DNA of 64,000 bases from Nitrospirillum sp034653355 (GTDB taxonomy: Bacteria; Pseudomonadota; Alphaproteobacteria; Azospirillales; Azospirillaceae). The notes under the pieces are model-generated. The model worked only from the letters and a program-made list of their open reading frames with translations. It did not search any database and was not told where the DNA came from. The stretch lies in assembly GCF_034653355.1 (NCBI RefSeq), contig NZ_JAYEER010000003.1, positions 1,116,001 through 1,180,000 of the forward strand, in the 5' to 3' direction. Shown piece by piece: positions 41,876 to 50,785 of the stretch (its first letter is position 1; each line of letters opens with the position of its first letter). A program made the translations under genes and the position numbers.

Positions 41876-43414
41876 TCAGTACCGCATCGAACCGGGGTCG
41901 AGCCGCATGCACACGGCCTTGGGCTCGGTAAACGCCTGCATCGCGTCGCCGCCGAACTCATGCCCCAGGCCCGACAATTTGTGCCCCCCGAATGGCATGG
42001 TGAGATCCAGGACGTTGTGGGTGTTCAGCCACACCGTGCCGGCGTCGATCCGTTCCGCCAGCAGGTGCGCGCGGTCGAGGTCGCGCGTCCAGATGCTGGC
42101 GGCCAAGCCGAAAGGCGTGTCGTTGGCCATGCGCACGATGTCACCCGGGTCCTCGACACGTACGGCGCAGACCACGGGTCCGAAGATCTCTTCCCGCATC
42201 ACGGACATTTGCGCCGATACGCCGCCGAGCACGGTGGGCTTGTAGAACCACCCGCCACCGTCGACGGCGCCGCCGCCGGCCAAGGCCACGGCGCCTTCAG
42301 CCAGGCCATTTTCCACGATGCCATCAACCCGATCGCGGTGTTGGGCCGAGATGAGCGGCCCCATCTGGGTGGCCGGATCGAAGGCCGAGCCAATCTTCAG
42401 GCCGCGCGCGATTTCACACACACCCTCGACCACCCTGTCAAAGATGGGCGCCTCGACCAGCAGCCGCGAACCGGCGGTGCAAATCTGACCTGAATTGGCG
42501 AAGATGGCCGCCGCCGCGCCCGGAATTGCACGGTCCAGATCGGCATCGGCAAGAATGATTGTCGGCGACTTGCCACCCAATTCGAGGGTGACCCGTTTCA
42601 TCGTCGCGACCGAGGCGGCCAGGATGCTTTGGCCGGTGGCCGTGGAGCCGGTGAAGGCGACCTTGCGCACGGCCGGGTGACCAACAAGGGCAGCGCCAAT
42701 CTCCATGCCGTCGCCGGTCACGATATTGACCGACCCTGCCGGAAAGCCGGCCTCCACGATCAGTTCACCAAGCCGAAGTGTGGTCAGGGAGGTTTCCGGC
42801 GAAGGCTTGAGGACAACGGTGCAGCCAAAGGCGATGGCCGGCGCAATCTTCTGGATCGCTTGGCCCAGGGGGAAGTTCCATGGGGTGATGCCGCCGACGA
42901 CGCCCAGGGGCCGCCGTTGGGTGTAGGCGCGATAGACGGCGTCTTCAGGCACCAGCGGCGAATGGGAGACATAGTCACCCGCGATTTTCGAAGCCCACCC
43001 CGCGTAGTGCCGCAGGCCGTCGATGGTGAACTGGAGATCAATCGCCCGCGTGACGGCCAACAGCTTGCCGCTGTCCAGCGACTCCAGGGCCGCCAGTTCC
43101 TCCCTATGCTTTTCCACCAGCAAGGCCAGGCGTTCCAGCAGCCTGCCGCGGTCCAAGGGGCGCATCATGCGCCACGCGCGGCTCTCGAAGCAGCGTTGCG
43201 CCGCCATCACCGCGCGATCCACATCCGCACGGGAGCAGGCGGGGAACTGAGTAATCCTACGGCCGGTCGATGGATCGAGCGCATCGATCATCCGGCCTGG
43301 CCGGAGAGGGGAGGCCAACTGGCCGTCGATCAGCAGCAGGCCGCTGGGCAGGGGCGGCGAGGGTGGGATGGCCGCCTTGCCGGAAGGCGCCCGTTCGGAC
43401 TCGTTCGACGTCAT
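41876..43414 (-). CDS. NAD(P)-dependent aldehyde dehydrogenase 1
   Basis: 512 aa. The catalytic Glu lies in VTLELGGKSPTIIL and the catalytic Cys in NSGQICTAGSRLLVE; nucleotide-binding GSTATGQSI and the C-terminal PFGGHKLSGLGHEFGG are present. These enzymes oxidise aldehydes to acids. It is convergent with the amine oxidase and directly downstream of the permease gene on the minus strand (70 bp). It plausibly oxidises the aldehyde released by amine oxidation. ATG 43414 follows GGAG. Confidence 0.93.
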   Translation of the reverse strand: MTSNESERAPSGKAAIPPSPPLPSGLLLIDGQLASPLRPGRMIDALDPSTGRRITQFPACSRADVDRAVMAAQRCFESRAWRMMRPLDRGRLLERLALLVEKHREELAALESLDSGKLLAVTRAIDLQFTIDGLRHYAGWASKIAGDYVSHSPLVPEDAVYRAYTQRRPLGVVGGITPWNFPLGQAIQKIAPAIAFGCTVVLKPSPETSLTTLRLGELIVEAGFPAGSVNIVTGDGMEIGAALVGHPAVRKVAFTGSTATGQSILAASVATMKRVTLELGGKSPTIILADADLDRAIPGAAAAIFANSGQICTAGSRLLVEAPIFDRVVEGVCEIARGLKIGSAFDPATQMGPLISAQHRDRVDGIVENGLAEGAVALAGGGAVDGGGWFYKPTVLGGVSAQMSVMREEIFGPVVCAVRVEDPGDIVRMANDTPFGLAASIWTRDLDRAHLLAERIDAGTVWLNTHNVLDLTMPFGGHKLSGLGHEFGGDAMQAFTEPKAVCMRLDPGSMRY

Positions 43415-43484
43415 TGTTCACTCCAGGAAGGTTGGCCGCCGCGCCGATGGCCGCATGGCCATTCCGATGCGGGCGGCGCGGTCG

Positions 43485-44975
43485 TCACGCGGTCGCCTTG
43501 ACCTTGATCTCGTGGATGTCCTCCCCCGGGAGGACTTCTTCGATTTGCGTCGCGCCAACACGCGCATACATGTCCGGGTGGAACTTCCGGAGGCAGGTGC
43601 CGTGGGTGAGGCCAATCGCCGCGACCGCCAGGAAAAGAAAAGGCAGGCAGTTGATGGCGAGAAGGTCCGTGCCGGTCAGGGCGGAGTAGTTCCGCAGGGA
43701 TAAGTAGGTGGCGACCGCGATCAGGAACCCGCCGATCAAGGGCGCGGCGGTCTTGCCCGCTGAGAATTCGCGCCGGCGGGCGAAGTACAAGGGGATCGAA
43801 AGCGAGGTCGCCGTCAGGAGTATTTCAAGGCCGACCGCCCCCATCGAGGAAAGGCTGGTGGCCAGATTCAGCAGCGGGTCAAGGCCAGCCAGGGCAAAAA
43901 GGGCGACGATGCCTGAAAAGATCGCGGTCAATAACGCGCATGCCATGTAGGGCGACCCGTGGACGGGATGCGCCTTTCCCAGCGGGGCGGGCAGAAGCCC
44001 ATCGCGCGACAACGCGAACAGGTAGCGCGTGATGTTGTTGAAGAAGCCAAGCGCCGCGGCGAACAGGCTGGTCACGGTGAGAAGGTTGAGCGCATCCCGG
44101 CCAAGCCCGCCCAGATAGCGTCCGGCAATACCTGTGACAAGCCGACCTGGATCGGCGAGAGCGACCGTTTTGATGGCGTCGGGTGAAACGGCGAGCACCA
44201 GGCACCAAGCGGAAAGCACGTAGAAGGTGCCGAGTATCAGCACCGCCCCATAGGTGGCGCGCGGAATGGTGACCTGCCGTTCCTTCGCCTCTTCCTGGTA
44301 AATCGCGGTGGCCTCGAAGCCGATGCAGCCGTTGATGGCGTAAATCACGGATATGCCCAGGTCCGGCGCGAACACGGTCGATGGCGTGAAGCTGCTGAAA
44401 TCCAGTCCCGAGAAGCCCTTCTCATAAAGGACCAGACCGTCGATCAGGAGGATGAGGCCCACTTCCAGCAACAACGCCACCGTCAGGACCTTGGCCGCCA
44501 TCGTAATCTTGCGATAACCCAGCCAGGCGATGATCGCGATGCCGGCCGCGGCCCACAATTCCCACCGGCTTTCGATGCCGAAGGTGCTGCGCAGGAAGTC
44601 CGCGGCGAAGAAAGCCATAGCGCCGAGCGTGGAGGTGCCAGCGCAGATATAGGCCAGCACGGCGGTATAGGCGGCGGCGATCCCCGCCTCCTTGTTCAGG
44701 CTGGCGGCGATATAGGCGTAGAAGGCGCCCGCGTTCCTCACATGTGGTATCATGCGGACATATCCGACCGCAAACAGCAGCATGACGCCGCAAATGCCGA
44801 GCTGGGTTCCCGGCATTCCGGCACCGTTCCCGAAAGCGAAGGCCAGCGGGATGATCCCCGCCAGCACGCCCATAGGGGCCGCGCAGGCTAGGATCATGAA
44901 AATGATGTCGCCCGTCCCCAGCATGCCGGGAAAGAGACCGGTTCGGGGGGCAGGATAGGATGCGGGACGGGTCAT
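43485..44975 (-). CDS. APC-family amino acid/amine permease
   Basis: About 496 aa from ATG 44975; the frame continues to 45074. About 12 hydrophobic helices occur: GDIIFMILACAAPMGVLAGIIPLAFAF (helix 1, with the broken GxG-type loop), LGICGVMLLFAVGYV, LGISVIYAINGCIGFEATAIYQEE (the signature region) and so on. The family is H+-coupled amino acid or amine import. A variant palindrome (45112-45123) precedes it, so it probably belongs to the MarR regulon. It is followed by the aldehyde dehydrogenase, with which it may be co-transcribed. Confidence 0.9.
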   Translation of the reverse strand: MTRPASYPAPRTGLFPGMLGTGDIIFMILACAAPMGVLAGIIPLAFAFGNGAGMPGTQLGICGVMLLFAVGYVRMIPHVRNAGAFYAYIAASLNKEAGIAAAYTAVLAYICAGTSTLGAMAFFAADFLRSTFGIESRWELWAAAGIAIIAWLGYRKITMAAKVLTVALLLEVGLILLIDGLVLYEKGFSGLDFSSFTPSTVFAPDLGISVIYAINGCIGFEATAIYQEEAKERQVTIPRATYGAVLILGTFYVLSAWCLVLAVSPDAIKTVALADPGRLVTGIAGRYLGGLGRDALNLLTVTSLFAAALGFFNNITRYLFALSRDGLLPAPLGKAHPVHGSPYMACALLTAIFSGIVALFALAGLDPLLNLATSLSSMGAVGLEILLTATSLSIPLYFARRREFSAGKTAAPLIGGFLIAVATYLSLRNYSALTGTDLLAINCLPFLFLAVAAIGLTHGTCLRKFHPDMYARVGATQIEEVLPGEDIHEIKVKATA

Positions 44976-45111
44976 GACGGATTGCAGTCCAGGGGTGGGA
45001 GGGAAGGCGGTGGGGATGTGTCGCGAACTGGTCAGCGGGGGCTGCGACGTTATCGTGAGCAGCGGCCCCTGCATGTCGATGTGTCAGCCGATAGGCGTCT
45101 GCCAAATTTTG

Positions 45112-45123
45112 TTTACGCTTAAA
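45112..45123. promoter_or_regulatory. candidate MarR operator (variant) before the permease
   Basis: TTTACGCTTAAA differs from TTTAGGCCTAAA at two positions; about 137 bp upstream of the permease ATG. Confidence 0.4.
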
Positions 45124-45322
45124 TTAAAATATGTGTGCCCAACGCAGCCGGTCCATAACGGGCGAGGCATGGCTCATGGAAGCCTCCTGCCAGTGTGGAT
45201 AGCGGCTTCGCTATTTAAAAATATACTGAAAAAACAATATAATATACGCATGCGCCGCAATTGATGTGCCCTTCGGGCTTTCTTTGTGCCGGCGCAGCGC
45301 ATGTTCCCCTGAAGGTCAATGC

Positions 45323-45334
45323 TTTAGGTTTAAA
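45323..45334. promoter_or_regulatory. candidate MarR operator before the nitrilase
   Basis: TTTAGGTTTAAA, identical to the site in the marR promoter (35721); 84 bp upstream of the nitrilase ATG. Confidence 0.6.
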
Positions 45335-45373
45335 ATATCTTGCTTGCTGGCCAAATGCAAGTATCTTGGCGGG
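45330..45373 (+). promoter_or_regulatory. promoter element shared with the 15424 promoter
   Basis: The 44 bp match 15424-15467 in length, with identical first 14 and last 19 bases, and adjoin the palindrome in the same register. Confidence 0.65.
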
Positions 45374-45417
45374 CATATCGGCGCCTTGAAGGCGCATCCA
45401 GCGTGGAAAGGATCGAC

Positions 45418-46359
45418 ATGCCCTCGTCGCAGTTTCGTGTCGCCGTCGTGCAGGCGGCGTCCCTGCCGCACGACGCGTTGGCGTCGGCGCGCAAAGCGGC
45501 GGACCTCATTCGTGAGGCGGCGGTGACCGGTGCGCGCCTGGTGGTTTTCCCGGAGGCCTTTCTGGGGGGGTATCCCAAAGGGGCCTCGTTTGGCACGCCC
45601 GTGGGCATGCGCATGCCCGAAGGGCGTGAGGATTACCGCCGGTATCATGAGGCGGCGATCGCGCTGGACGGGCCCGAGGTCGAGCTGCTGGCCGAAGCGA
45701 CGGCGGCGACAGGGACGTTCGTCGTTATCGGGGTGATCGAACGTGACGGCGGGACGGTCTATTGCACCGCGTTGTTCCTCGATGGGGAAAAAGGCCTGGT
45801 TGCCAAGCATCGCAAGCTGATGCCCACGGGGGCGGAGCGGCTGATCTGGGGTTTCGGCGACGGATCGACGATGCCCGTCATCGAGACGCCGCTGGGGCGG
45901 ATCGGCGCCGTCATCTGTTGGGAGAATTACATGCCCATGATGCGCATGGCGATGTATGACCAGGGTATCACGCTCTATTGCGCGCCCACGGCGGACGACC
46001 GCGACAGTTGGGCCGCCACCATGCGGCATATCGCTTTGGAGGGGCGCTGCTTCGTCCTGTCGGCCTGCCAGCACATCACGCGGGGCGCATATCCCGCCGA
46101 CTTTGATTGCGCATTGGGGGACGATCCCGGCACGGTCCTGTTGCGCGGTGGTTCGATGATCGTGGCCCCCCTCGGGACGGTGCTCGCCGGGCCGCACTTC
46201 GGTGGCGAATCCATCCTGTATGCCGATATTGATCCGGCTGACGTGGTACGCGGCAAATATGACTTTGACGTCGCGGGCCACTATGCGCGGCCCGACATCT
46301 TCACCCTGACCGTCAACGTGGTGGCCCAACGCGCGGTGAGGCGCGAGGGGCGGGAATAG
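45418..46359 (+). CDS. nitrilase (aliphatic/aryl nitrilase family)
   Basis: 313 aa. The catalytic triad is visible as E46 (VVFPEAFLGGYP), K133 (AKHRKLMPTGAERL) and C167 (GAVICWENYMP); the CWEN motif is typical of true nitrilases. The enzyme hydrolyses a nitrile to acid and ammonia, for example indole- or aryl-acetonitriles. The ATG at 45418 follows GGAAAGGA; the longer frame is promoter sequence. It carries a MarR-type palindrome in its promoter, so it may feed the acid into the ligase/IorAB part of the regulon. The substrate is unproven. Confidence 0.93.
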   Translation: MPSSQFRVAVVQAASLPHDALASARKAADLIREAAVTGARLVVFPEAFLGGYPKGASFGTPVGMRMPEGREDYRRYHEAAIALDGPEVELLAEATAATGTFVVIGVIERDGGTVYCTALFLDGEKGLVAKHRKLMPTGAERLIWGFGDGSTMPVIETPLGRIGAVICWENYMPMMRMAMYDQGITLYCAPTADDRDSWAATMRHIALEGRCFVLSACQHITRGAYPADFDCALGDDPGTVLLRGGSMIVAPLGTVLAGPHFGGESILYADIDPADVVRGKYDFDVAGHYARPDIFTLTVNVVAQRAVRREGRE

Positions 46360-46865
46360 GACATAACTGCGGTCGGCGTCAGGGAAAATAATCGCGTCCT
46401 CCATCCGGTTCGACGCTCAAGGACGTTCAGCCGCCTCACGACCAGTGCGGCCGTTCACTCGATCCGGAAAGCTATGGAAAGCGGCGGGGCTGTTCACCCA
46501 TCAAACGGTTTCGCAACCGTTAACTTAACCGTAACAGGGCGTACGCCTGTCTTTATTGGCCGGGTGTGGCAGCCGTCGCGGGGCCGGCTGGCACGCGAGG
46601 TCGGAGGAAAAGGTGTCTGGCGCGGAGATGGACGTGACCGTTCAGGTCCCCGGTGCCCCAGGACGTCCACTTCGGTCGATCAATCGGTGGCTTGGGCAAG
46701 GCTGGCCGTTTTGGTCATTCCGCCAAAGGTGTTCGTCGCGCCAGTCATGCACCCGCTCCGGTGATGGGGTGGCGACAAGATCCAGAGCGTTCACGCTCTC
46801 CCCGGTATGGGCCGCAGGCTCAACCGCGGAATAGAGAAAAATGACAAAGCAGGGAGTTAGGAGAC
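46360..46865. other. regulatory region upstream of the third TonB-receptor gene
   Basis: 506 bp with no supported gene. An exact AACGGTT-N4-AACCGTT inverted repeat lies at 46504-46521 with a following TAACTTAACCGTAAC half-site. TTAGGAGAC (46857-46865) serves the receptor. Confidence 0.6.
46504..46521. promoter_or_regulatory. candidate operator, exact inverted repeat
   Basis: AACGGTT-TCGC-AACCGTT has perfect 7-bp arms. It lies 345 bp upstream of the TonB-receptor ATG. The AACCGT half recurs downstream at 46526-46531. The closest relative is at 49356, downstream of the same receptor gene. Confidence 0.6.
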
Positions 46866-49271
46866 ATGATGTTCAATAGTGAGCCGCGGCCGCTGGCGGT
46901 GGCGGCCAAGATTTCGGCTGGCGGGCGGGTTATGGTGAGCAAACGCCGGTTCATGAGGCGGGCTGCCTCCTGCGCACTGCTGGCGGGCTACGCCTTGACG
47001 GTGCTCCAGGCTGGTACGGCCGCGGCACAGCAGAATAATTCCGCATCCACCTCCGCCGGCGACGAGCAGCCGCCCTTGCAGGAAATCGTCATCTCCGCAC
47101 GCCGGAAGGACGAGCGGCTGACGGACGTTCCTGTTTCCGTAACGGCGATGTCTTCGGACTTCCTGGAAAAGCAGAACATACAAAGCTTTGCCGACTACGC
47201 GACCAAAATCCCCAACTTGACGTTCCAATACGGGCAGGGATCGGATGGAACGTCGGTAGGATTCAGCGGCGGGCGTCAGACGACGATACGCGGGGTTACC
47301 GGGACGAACACCACCGCATACTATCTCAATGACACACCGATACCGGAAACGGTGAGCCCGCAGACATTGGGCCTTGAGCGCATCGAGGTTCTCAAGGGGC
47401 CGCAAGGGACGCTGTTCGGTGCCAGTTCGATGGGCGGCAACGTGCGCTTCATCACCAAGAAGCCGTCCCTTACGAACAGCGAATCCTCGGTCCAGGTCCA
47501 GGCGGGGGGTACGGACGGCGGCAGCATGGACGTAGGCGGCAATGCGCTGACGAACGTGGTCATAACGCCGGGCAAGGTGGCGATGAATTTCGCCGCCGGC
47601 GCGCAGCGGGACTCCGGTTATATCAAACGTGTTTTCCCGGACGCCGGGGGCAATCCTGTTACCAGGGACGGGCAGGGACGCCAGGACGACTTCTCGGGAA
47701 TGACCACCTTGCGTGTCCAATTGACCGAGGATCTGGAGGCCTCACTCACCGCGATGGGGGAGGTGTCCGAACTGCATGGCTTTCCAGCCGCCTATGTTCC
47801 CCTGCCGGACTTCAAGCCGGTTTCCTACACCGTTCATCGTGACCGGGATGTTCAGGAATACTCCAAGGATCATTGGGGTCTCGGTTCCCTGGTCCTGACC
47901 TACAACGGCAACGGCTATTCCGTCGTATCTTCCACCAGCTATTTCGACCGCAAGGTACGGGAACTGGAGGACGATACCGAGGGCACGAATCAATACTTCC
48001 AGTCCGGTTTGGGCATCAATCTCCCGAATGACCCCGCGCTCTATGTCATTGATATTGTGCAAGATAAAAGAGTCACGCAAGAAAGTCGAATTTCCTTCGA
48101 CGAGGGTACCCTCCTGCCTCATCTGTCCGGGGTAGCCGGTGTCTTCTATCAAGAAAAAGACGTGACCTTCCGTCAGCCGCCGGTTCAGGTGCCGGATTTC
48201 ATTACCGCCGGCCTTCCGCAGGACTACCAGAATTCGGATACGATCCCGACGCAGGAAGAAAACGTCGCCGCATTCGGTGAGCTGTATTATGAGGTCGTGC
48301 CAAAGCTGACCGTCACGCTCGGCTTGCGGCAATACTGGATCACGCAGCATGGCGACGCGCATGTGGCCACGGGCGTGGTCAACCCCCCCGATGGGGCCTA
48401 CGCTCCGGAGCTGAACAATTACCAGTCGGGCCTGGTGCCCAAAGGGGTGGTGTCCTACAAGATCGACGACGATGCGATGGTGTATGCCTCGGCGGCCAAA
48501 GGCTTCCGCGTCGGCGGGGCGCAGGCGCCCTTGCCCGCCTTCTGCGCGGCGGATCTCGCGGCGATCGGTGTCAGCGCGGAGAAGGCGCAACGTTACCAGC
48601 CCGACTCCCTATGGAGCTACGAGGTCGGCGCCAAAGACCGGCTGGCCGATGGGCGCTTGAACATCTCGGTGGCCGGGTTCCAAATCGACTGGTCACAAGT
48701 TCAGCAGCAGGTCCAGCTTCCTCAATGCTCCTACAGTTTCCTGACCAACGCCGGCCGGGCGCAAATTCGCGGCGGGGAGCTGGAGCTGTCGGGGCGCCCG
48801 TTCGCCGACATCCCGCTGACACTTCAACTCGGTTTGGGATATACCGACGCCGTGCTGCAGGACCCTGGCCTTATTCCCCAGGCGCCGGACACCCGCCTGA
48901 CCCAGGTCCCGAGATGGACCGGGACGGTATCGGGATATTATGAAACCCCGATCAACGCTTCCACCGATCTGTTCGTCGCGGCGGACTACAGCTATACGGG
49001 GTCGGTCCTGGTCCCGAATATCGGCGCCGACGGCTTTTTGAGGCGTCAGCCTTTCAATATCGTCAACGGCAATATTGGTGTGCGCTTCGGTGGGTCCACG
49101 CTGTCAGTCTATGGCAAGAACCTGTTCAATGAACATTTGAATTACGGCAACCTCTATCCGTCCGGCTTCGTCCGCCAGCAATTCCTGCCGAACGGAACCT
49201 CCCAAAGCTTGCCAATGGCTGCTGTAAGCCGGCCTCGCCAGATCGGTATCCAGTACAAGGTCGATTTCTGA
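46866..49271 (+). CDS. TonB-dependent outer-membrane receptor, paralog of 7421-9787
   Basis: 801 aa from ATG 46866, behind AGGAGAC. Like its paralog it has about 24 residues before a second Met-rich start and a signal segment (CALLAGYALTVLQAGTAAAQ). A TonB-box-like LQEIVISARR follows, then a plug with QTTIRGVTGTNTTAYYLNDT and RIEVLKGPQGTLFGASSMGGNVRFITKKPSL, and a barrel ending in Phe. It shares most of its motifs and length with the module A receptor. It is flanked by exact inverted repeats at 46504 and 49356. The substrate is unknown. Confidence 0.93.
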   Translation: MMFNSEPRPLAVAAKISAGGRVMVSKRRFMRRAASCALLAGYALTVLQAGTAAAQQNNSASTSAGDEQPPLQEIVISARRKDERLTDVPVSVTAMSSDFLEKQNIQSFADYATKIPNLTFQYGQGSDGTSVGFSGGRQTTIRGVTGTNTTAYYLNDTPIPETVSPQTLGLERIEVLKGPQGTLFGASSMGGNVRFITKKPSLTNSESSVQVQAGGTDGGSMDVGGNALTNVVITPGKVAMNFAAGAQRDSGYIKRVFPDAGGNPVTRDGQGRQDDFSGMTTLRVQLTEDLEASLTAMGEVSELHGFPAAYVPLPDFKPVSYTVHRDRDVQEYSKDHWGLGSLVLTYNGNGYSVVSSTSYFDRKVRELEDDTEGTNQYFQSGLGINLPNDPALYVIDIVQDKRVTQESRISFDEGTLLPHLSGVAGVFYQEKDVTFRQPPVQVPDFITAGLPQDYQNSDTIPTQEENVAAFGELYYEVVPKLTVTLGLRQYWITQHGDAHVATGVVNPPDGAYAPELNNYQSGLVPKGVVSYKIDDDAMVYASAAKGFRVGGAQAPLPAFCAADLAAIGVSAEKAQRYQPDSLWSYEVGAKDRLADGRLNISVAGFQIDWSQVQQQVQLPQCSYSFLTNAGRAQIRGGELELSGRPFADIPLTLQLGLGYTDAVLQDPGLIPQAPDTRLTQVPRWTGTVSGYYETPINASTDLFVAADYSYTGSVLVPNIGADGFLRRQPFNIVNGNIGVRFGGSTLSVYGKNLFNEHLNYGNLYPSGFVRQQFLPNGTSQSLPMAAVSRPRQIGIQYKVDF

Positions 49272-49355
49272 AATCCGTGGCGGCAGGCGTTTACTGGAAA
49301 ACGCCAATCGCGGCGCCCGGCGGTAGTCGACGCCGGGCGCGTCACCCCAGGTTCG

Positions 49356-49373
49356 AACGGTTTCAGAACCGTT
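49356..49373. promoter_or_regulatory. candidate operator, exact inverted repeat
   Basis: AACGGTT-TCAG-AACCGTT has perfect 7-bp arms, followed by ACCCTGT. It lies 85 bp after the TonB-receptor stop and upstream of the cytochrome c'-like gene. Confidence 0.6.
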
Positions 49374-49502
49374 ACCCTGTCATGAGGAACCCGCGCGCGG
49401 GCGATCGTTCGAAAGCGCCCCGCCGGAAGCGGCCGGCACGTTGCGAGGCGTGCCGTCCATCCCTAGGGACAACGGGCGAGCCGAGATGTGGAGGTTTCAG
49501 TC

Positions 49503-49601
49503 ATGAAGAGTGGAAGATGTATCGTGCTGCGGGACGGGTGCGGGCCTGCCGCCGGCGGTGCCGATCCTGGCGCAACCCATTGCTCCGGTGACCGCGTATG
49601 A
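49503..49601 (+). CDS. possible 32-aa leader peptide before the cytochrome gene
   Basis: ATG 49503 has a strong GGAGG eight bases upstream, unlike the cytochrome start. The frame MKSGRCIVLRDGCGPAAGGA runs 32 codons and stops at a TGA overlapping the cytochrome ATG (ATGA, 49598-49601). It has no hydrophobic core. It may be only a coupling leader, or the remnant of a gene start. No family is recognised. Confidence 0.4.
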   Translation: MKSGRCIVLRDGCGPAAGGADPGATHCSGDRV

Positions 49602-50254
49602 CCAGGCCCGACGTTGGAAGGGAAAACCAAGCCCGTGCAACTATGGCGGCCGCCCCGCGGCCCCGCCTGCGCCTGTCCCGCACCACGGTGGCCATCCTTT
49701 TGGTATGCGGTGCTGTGGCTGGGGGCGGGCGCTGGTACGTTTCGCGTGCGGAATCGGCCCAGGTCGCCTCAGCGCGTGAGGCGAAGTCCGGATCGCCCTT
49801 CAAGGTGTTCGCGACCATCCAGGAGCTTATGGACAGTACGGTCGACCCTGCGGCGGACGGCGTTTGGGATTCCGTCGCGGTCATCAGCACCGAGGCGGGC
49901 GTCGAAAAGCGGGAGCCGCGGACGCCGGAGGAATGGCAGGAAGTCCGACGCCATGCGCTCACTCTTCTCGAGGCGATGAACCTTGTGGTGATGGAGGGGC
50001 GCCACGCCGCGCCGCCGGGGGCTCAGCCGAAGCTCGGCGAACTCGACCCCAAGCAGATTGACGTCCTCATCCGGGCGAACAAGCCCTCATTCGCCGCTTT
50101 CGCCGACGATGTCAGGGCCACCACGCTCGAGGCCCTCGCAGCCATCGACAAGCGGGACGTCAAGGCGCTGGTCGTGGCGGGCGGCAAGATCGACCAGGCT
50201 TGCGAGGGGTGCCACGTTACCTTCTGGTATCCGGAGTCAGCGGCCCCCCGCTGA
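49598..50254 (+). CDS. cytochrome c'-like membrane-anchored c-type cytochrome
   Basis: 218 aa. An N-terminal hydrophobic helix (TTVAILLVCGAVAGGG, about 29-44) could be an uncleaved anchor or signal. The rest is an alpha-helical domain with the heme c motif CEGCH near the C-terminus (KIDQACEGCHVTFWYP), the position typical of cytochrome c'. The first start has a weak ribosome binding site and is coupled to an upstream 32-aa frame; ATG 49643 is an alternative start. It follows the TonB-receptor gene, with a copy of the inverted repeat between. A role in gas binding or electron transfer is possible. Confidence 0.75.
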   Translation: MTRPDVGRENQARATMAAAPRPRLRLSRTTVAILLVCGAVAGGGRWYVSRAESAQVASAREAKSGSPFKVFATIQELMDSTVDPAADGVWDSVAVISTEAGVEKREPRTPEEWQEVRRHALTLLEAMNLVVMEGRHAAPPGAQPKLGELDPKQIDVLIRANKPSFAAFADDVRATTLEALAAIDKRDVKALVVAGGKIDQACEGCHVTFWYPESAAPR

Positions 50255-50266
50255 CCGGGGGATGGT

Positions 50267-50785
50267 TCAGTCCGTGGTGTCGGCGCCTGACGCCACGGAC
50301 TGGCGGACGCAATGGAAGGCCCGGTCAAAATAGATCAGGCCATCGGCGCGATCATTGATGCGGATGGCCTGCACCCGGGCGAAAAGCACGCCATGGGTGC
50401 CCACGTCGTTTATGGCGTCCACCGTGCAGTCCAAGGCCACCGCGGCGTCGCGCAGGACCGGCGCGCCGGTCTGGAGGGTGTCCCACTCCAATTCGTTCGC
50501 AAATCGCTCAGCGGCCGGGGAACCCGGTGTCGCGAACAGCCTGCATAGGGATTCATGCCGCGCGGCCAGGACATTGACGCAGACGACGCCGTTTGTCTTC
50601 AAGGTTTGGTAGCCCCGCGACGACCGGTTGATACAGGCGAGCAAGGTCGCCGGCTGGTCGGTGACACTACAGACGGCTGAGACTGTCATGCCATGGCGGC
50701 CGGCGGGGCCGTTGGACGTGATGATGCTGACGGCCGCCCCCAGCCGCGCCATGGCAGCCCGGAACTGATCTTTTTCCACCGGCAT
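50267..50785 (-). CDS. flavin reductase of a two-component monooxygenase
   Basis: 172 aa, HpaC/DIM6-like flavin reductase. Motifs are FRAAMARLGAAVSIITSNG, GRHGMTVSAVCSVTDQPATLLACINR and INDVGTHGVLFARVQAI. ATG 50785 follows GGAGAGAG; the longer frame to 50875 is upstream sequence. It supplies reduced FMN or FAD and most likely serves the monooxygenase at 53013, 2.2 kb away on the other strand, with a promoter region shared with the MFS gene in between. Confidence 0.88.
   Translation of the reverse strand: MPVEKDQFRAAMARLGAAVSIITSNGPAGRHGMTVSAVCSVTDQPATLLACINRSSRGYQTLKTNGVVCVNVLAARHESLCRLFATPGSPAAERFANELEWDTLQTGAPVLRDAAVALDCTVDAINDVGTHGVLFARVQAIRINDRADGLIYFDRAFHCVRQSVASGADTTD

Larger units (their letters stand above)
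44976..45417. other. divergent regulatory region between permease and nitrilase
   Basis: 442 bp with no supported gene; AT-rich between 45100 and 45250. It holds the candidate MarR operators at 45112-45123 (permease side) and 45323-45334 (nitrilase side) and the 44-bp element shared with 15424. GGAAAGGA precedes the nitrilase ATG. Confidence 0.7.
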
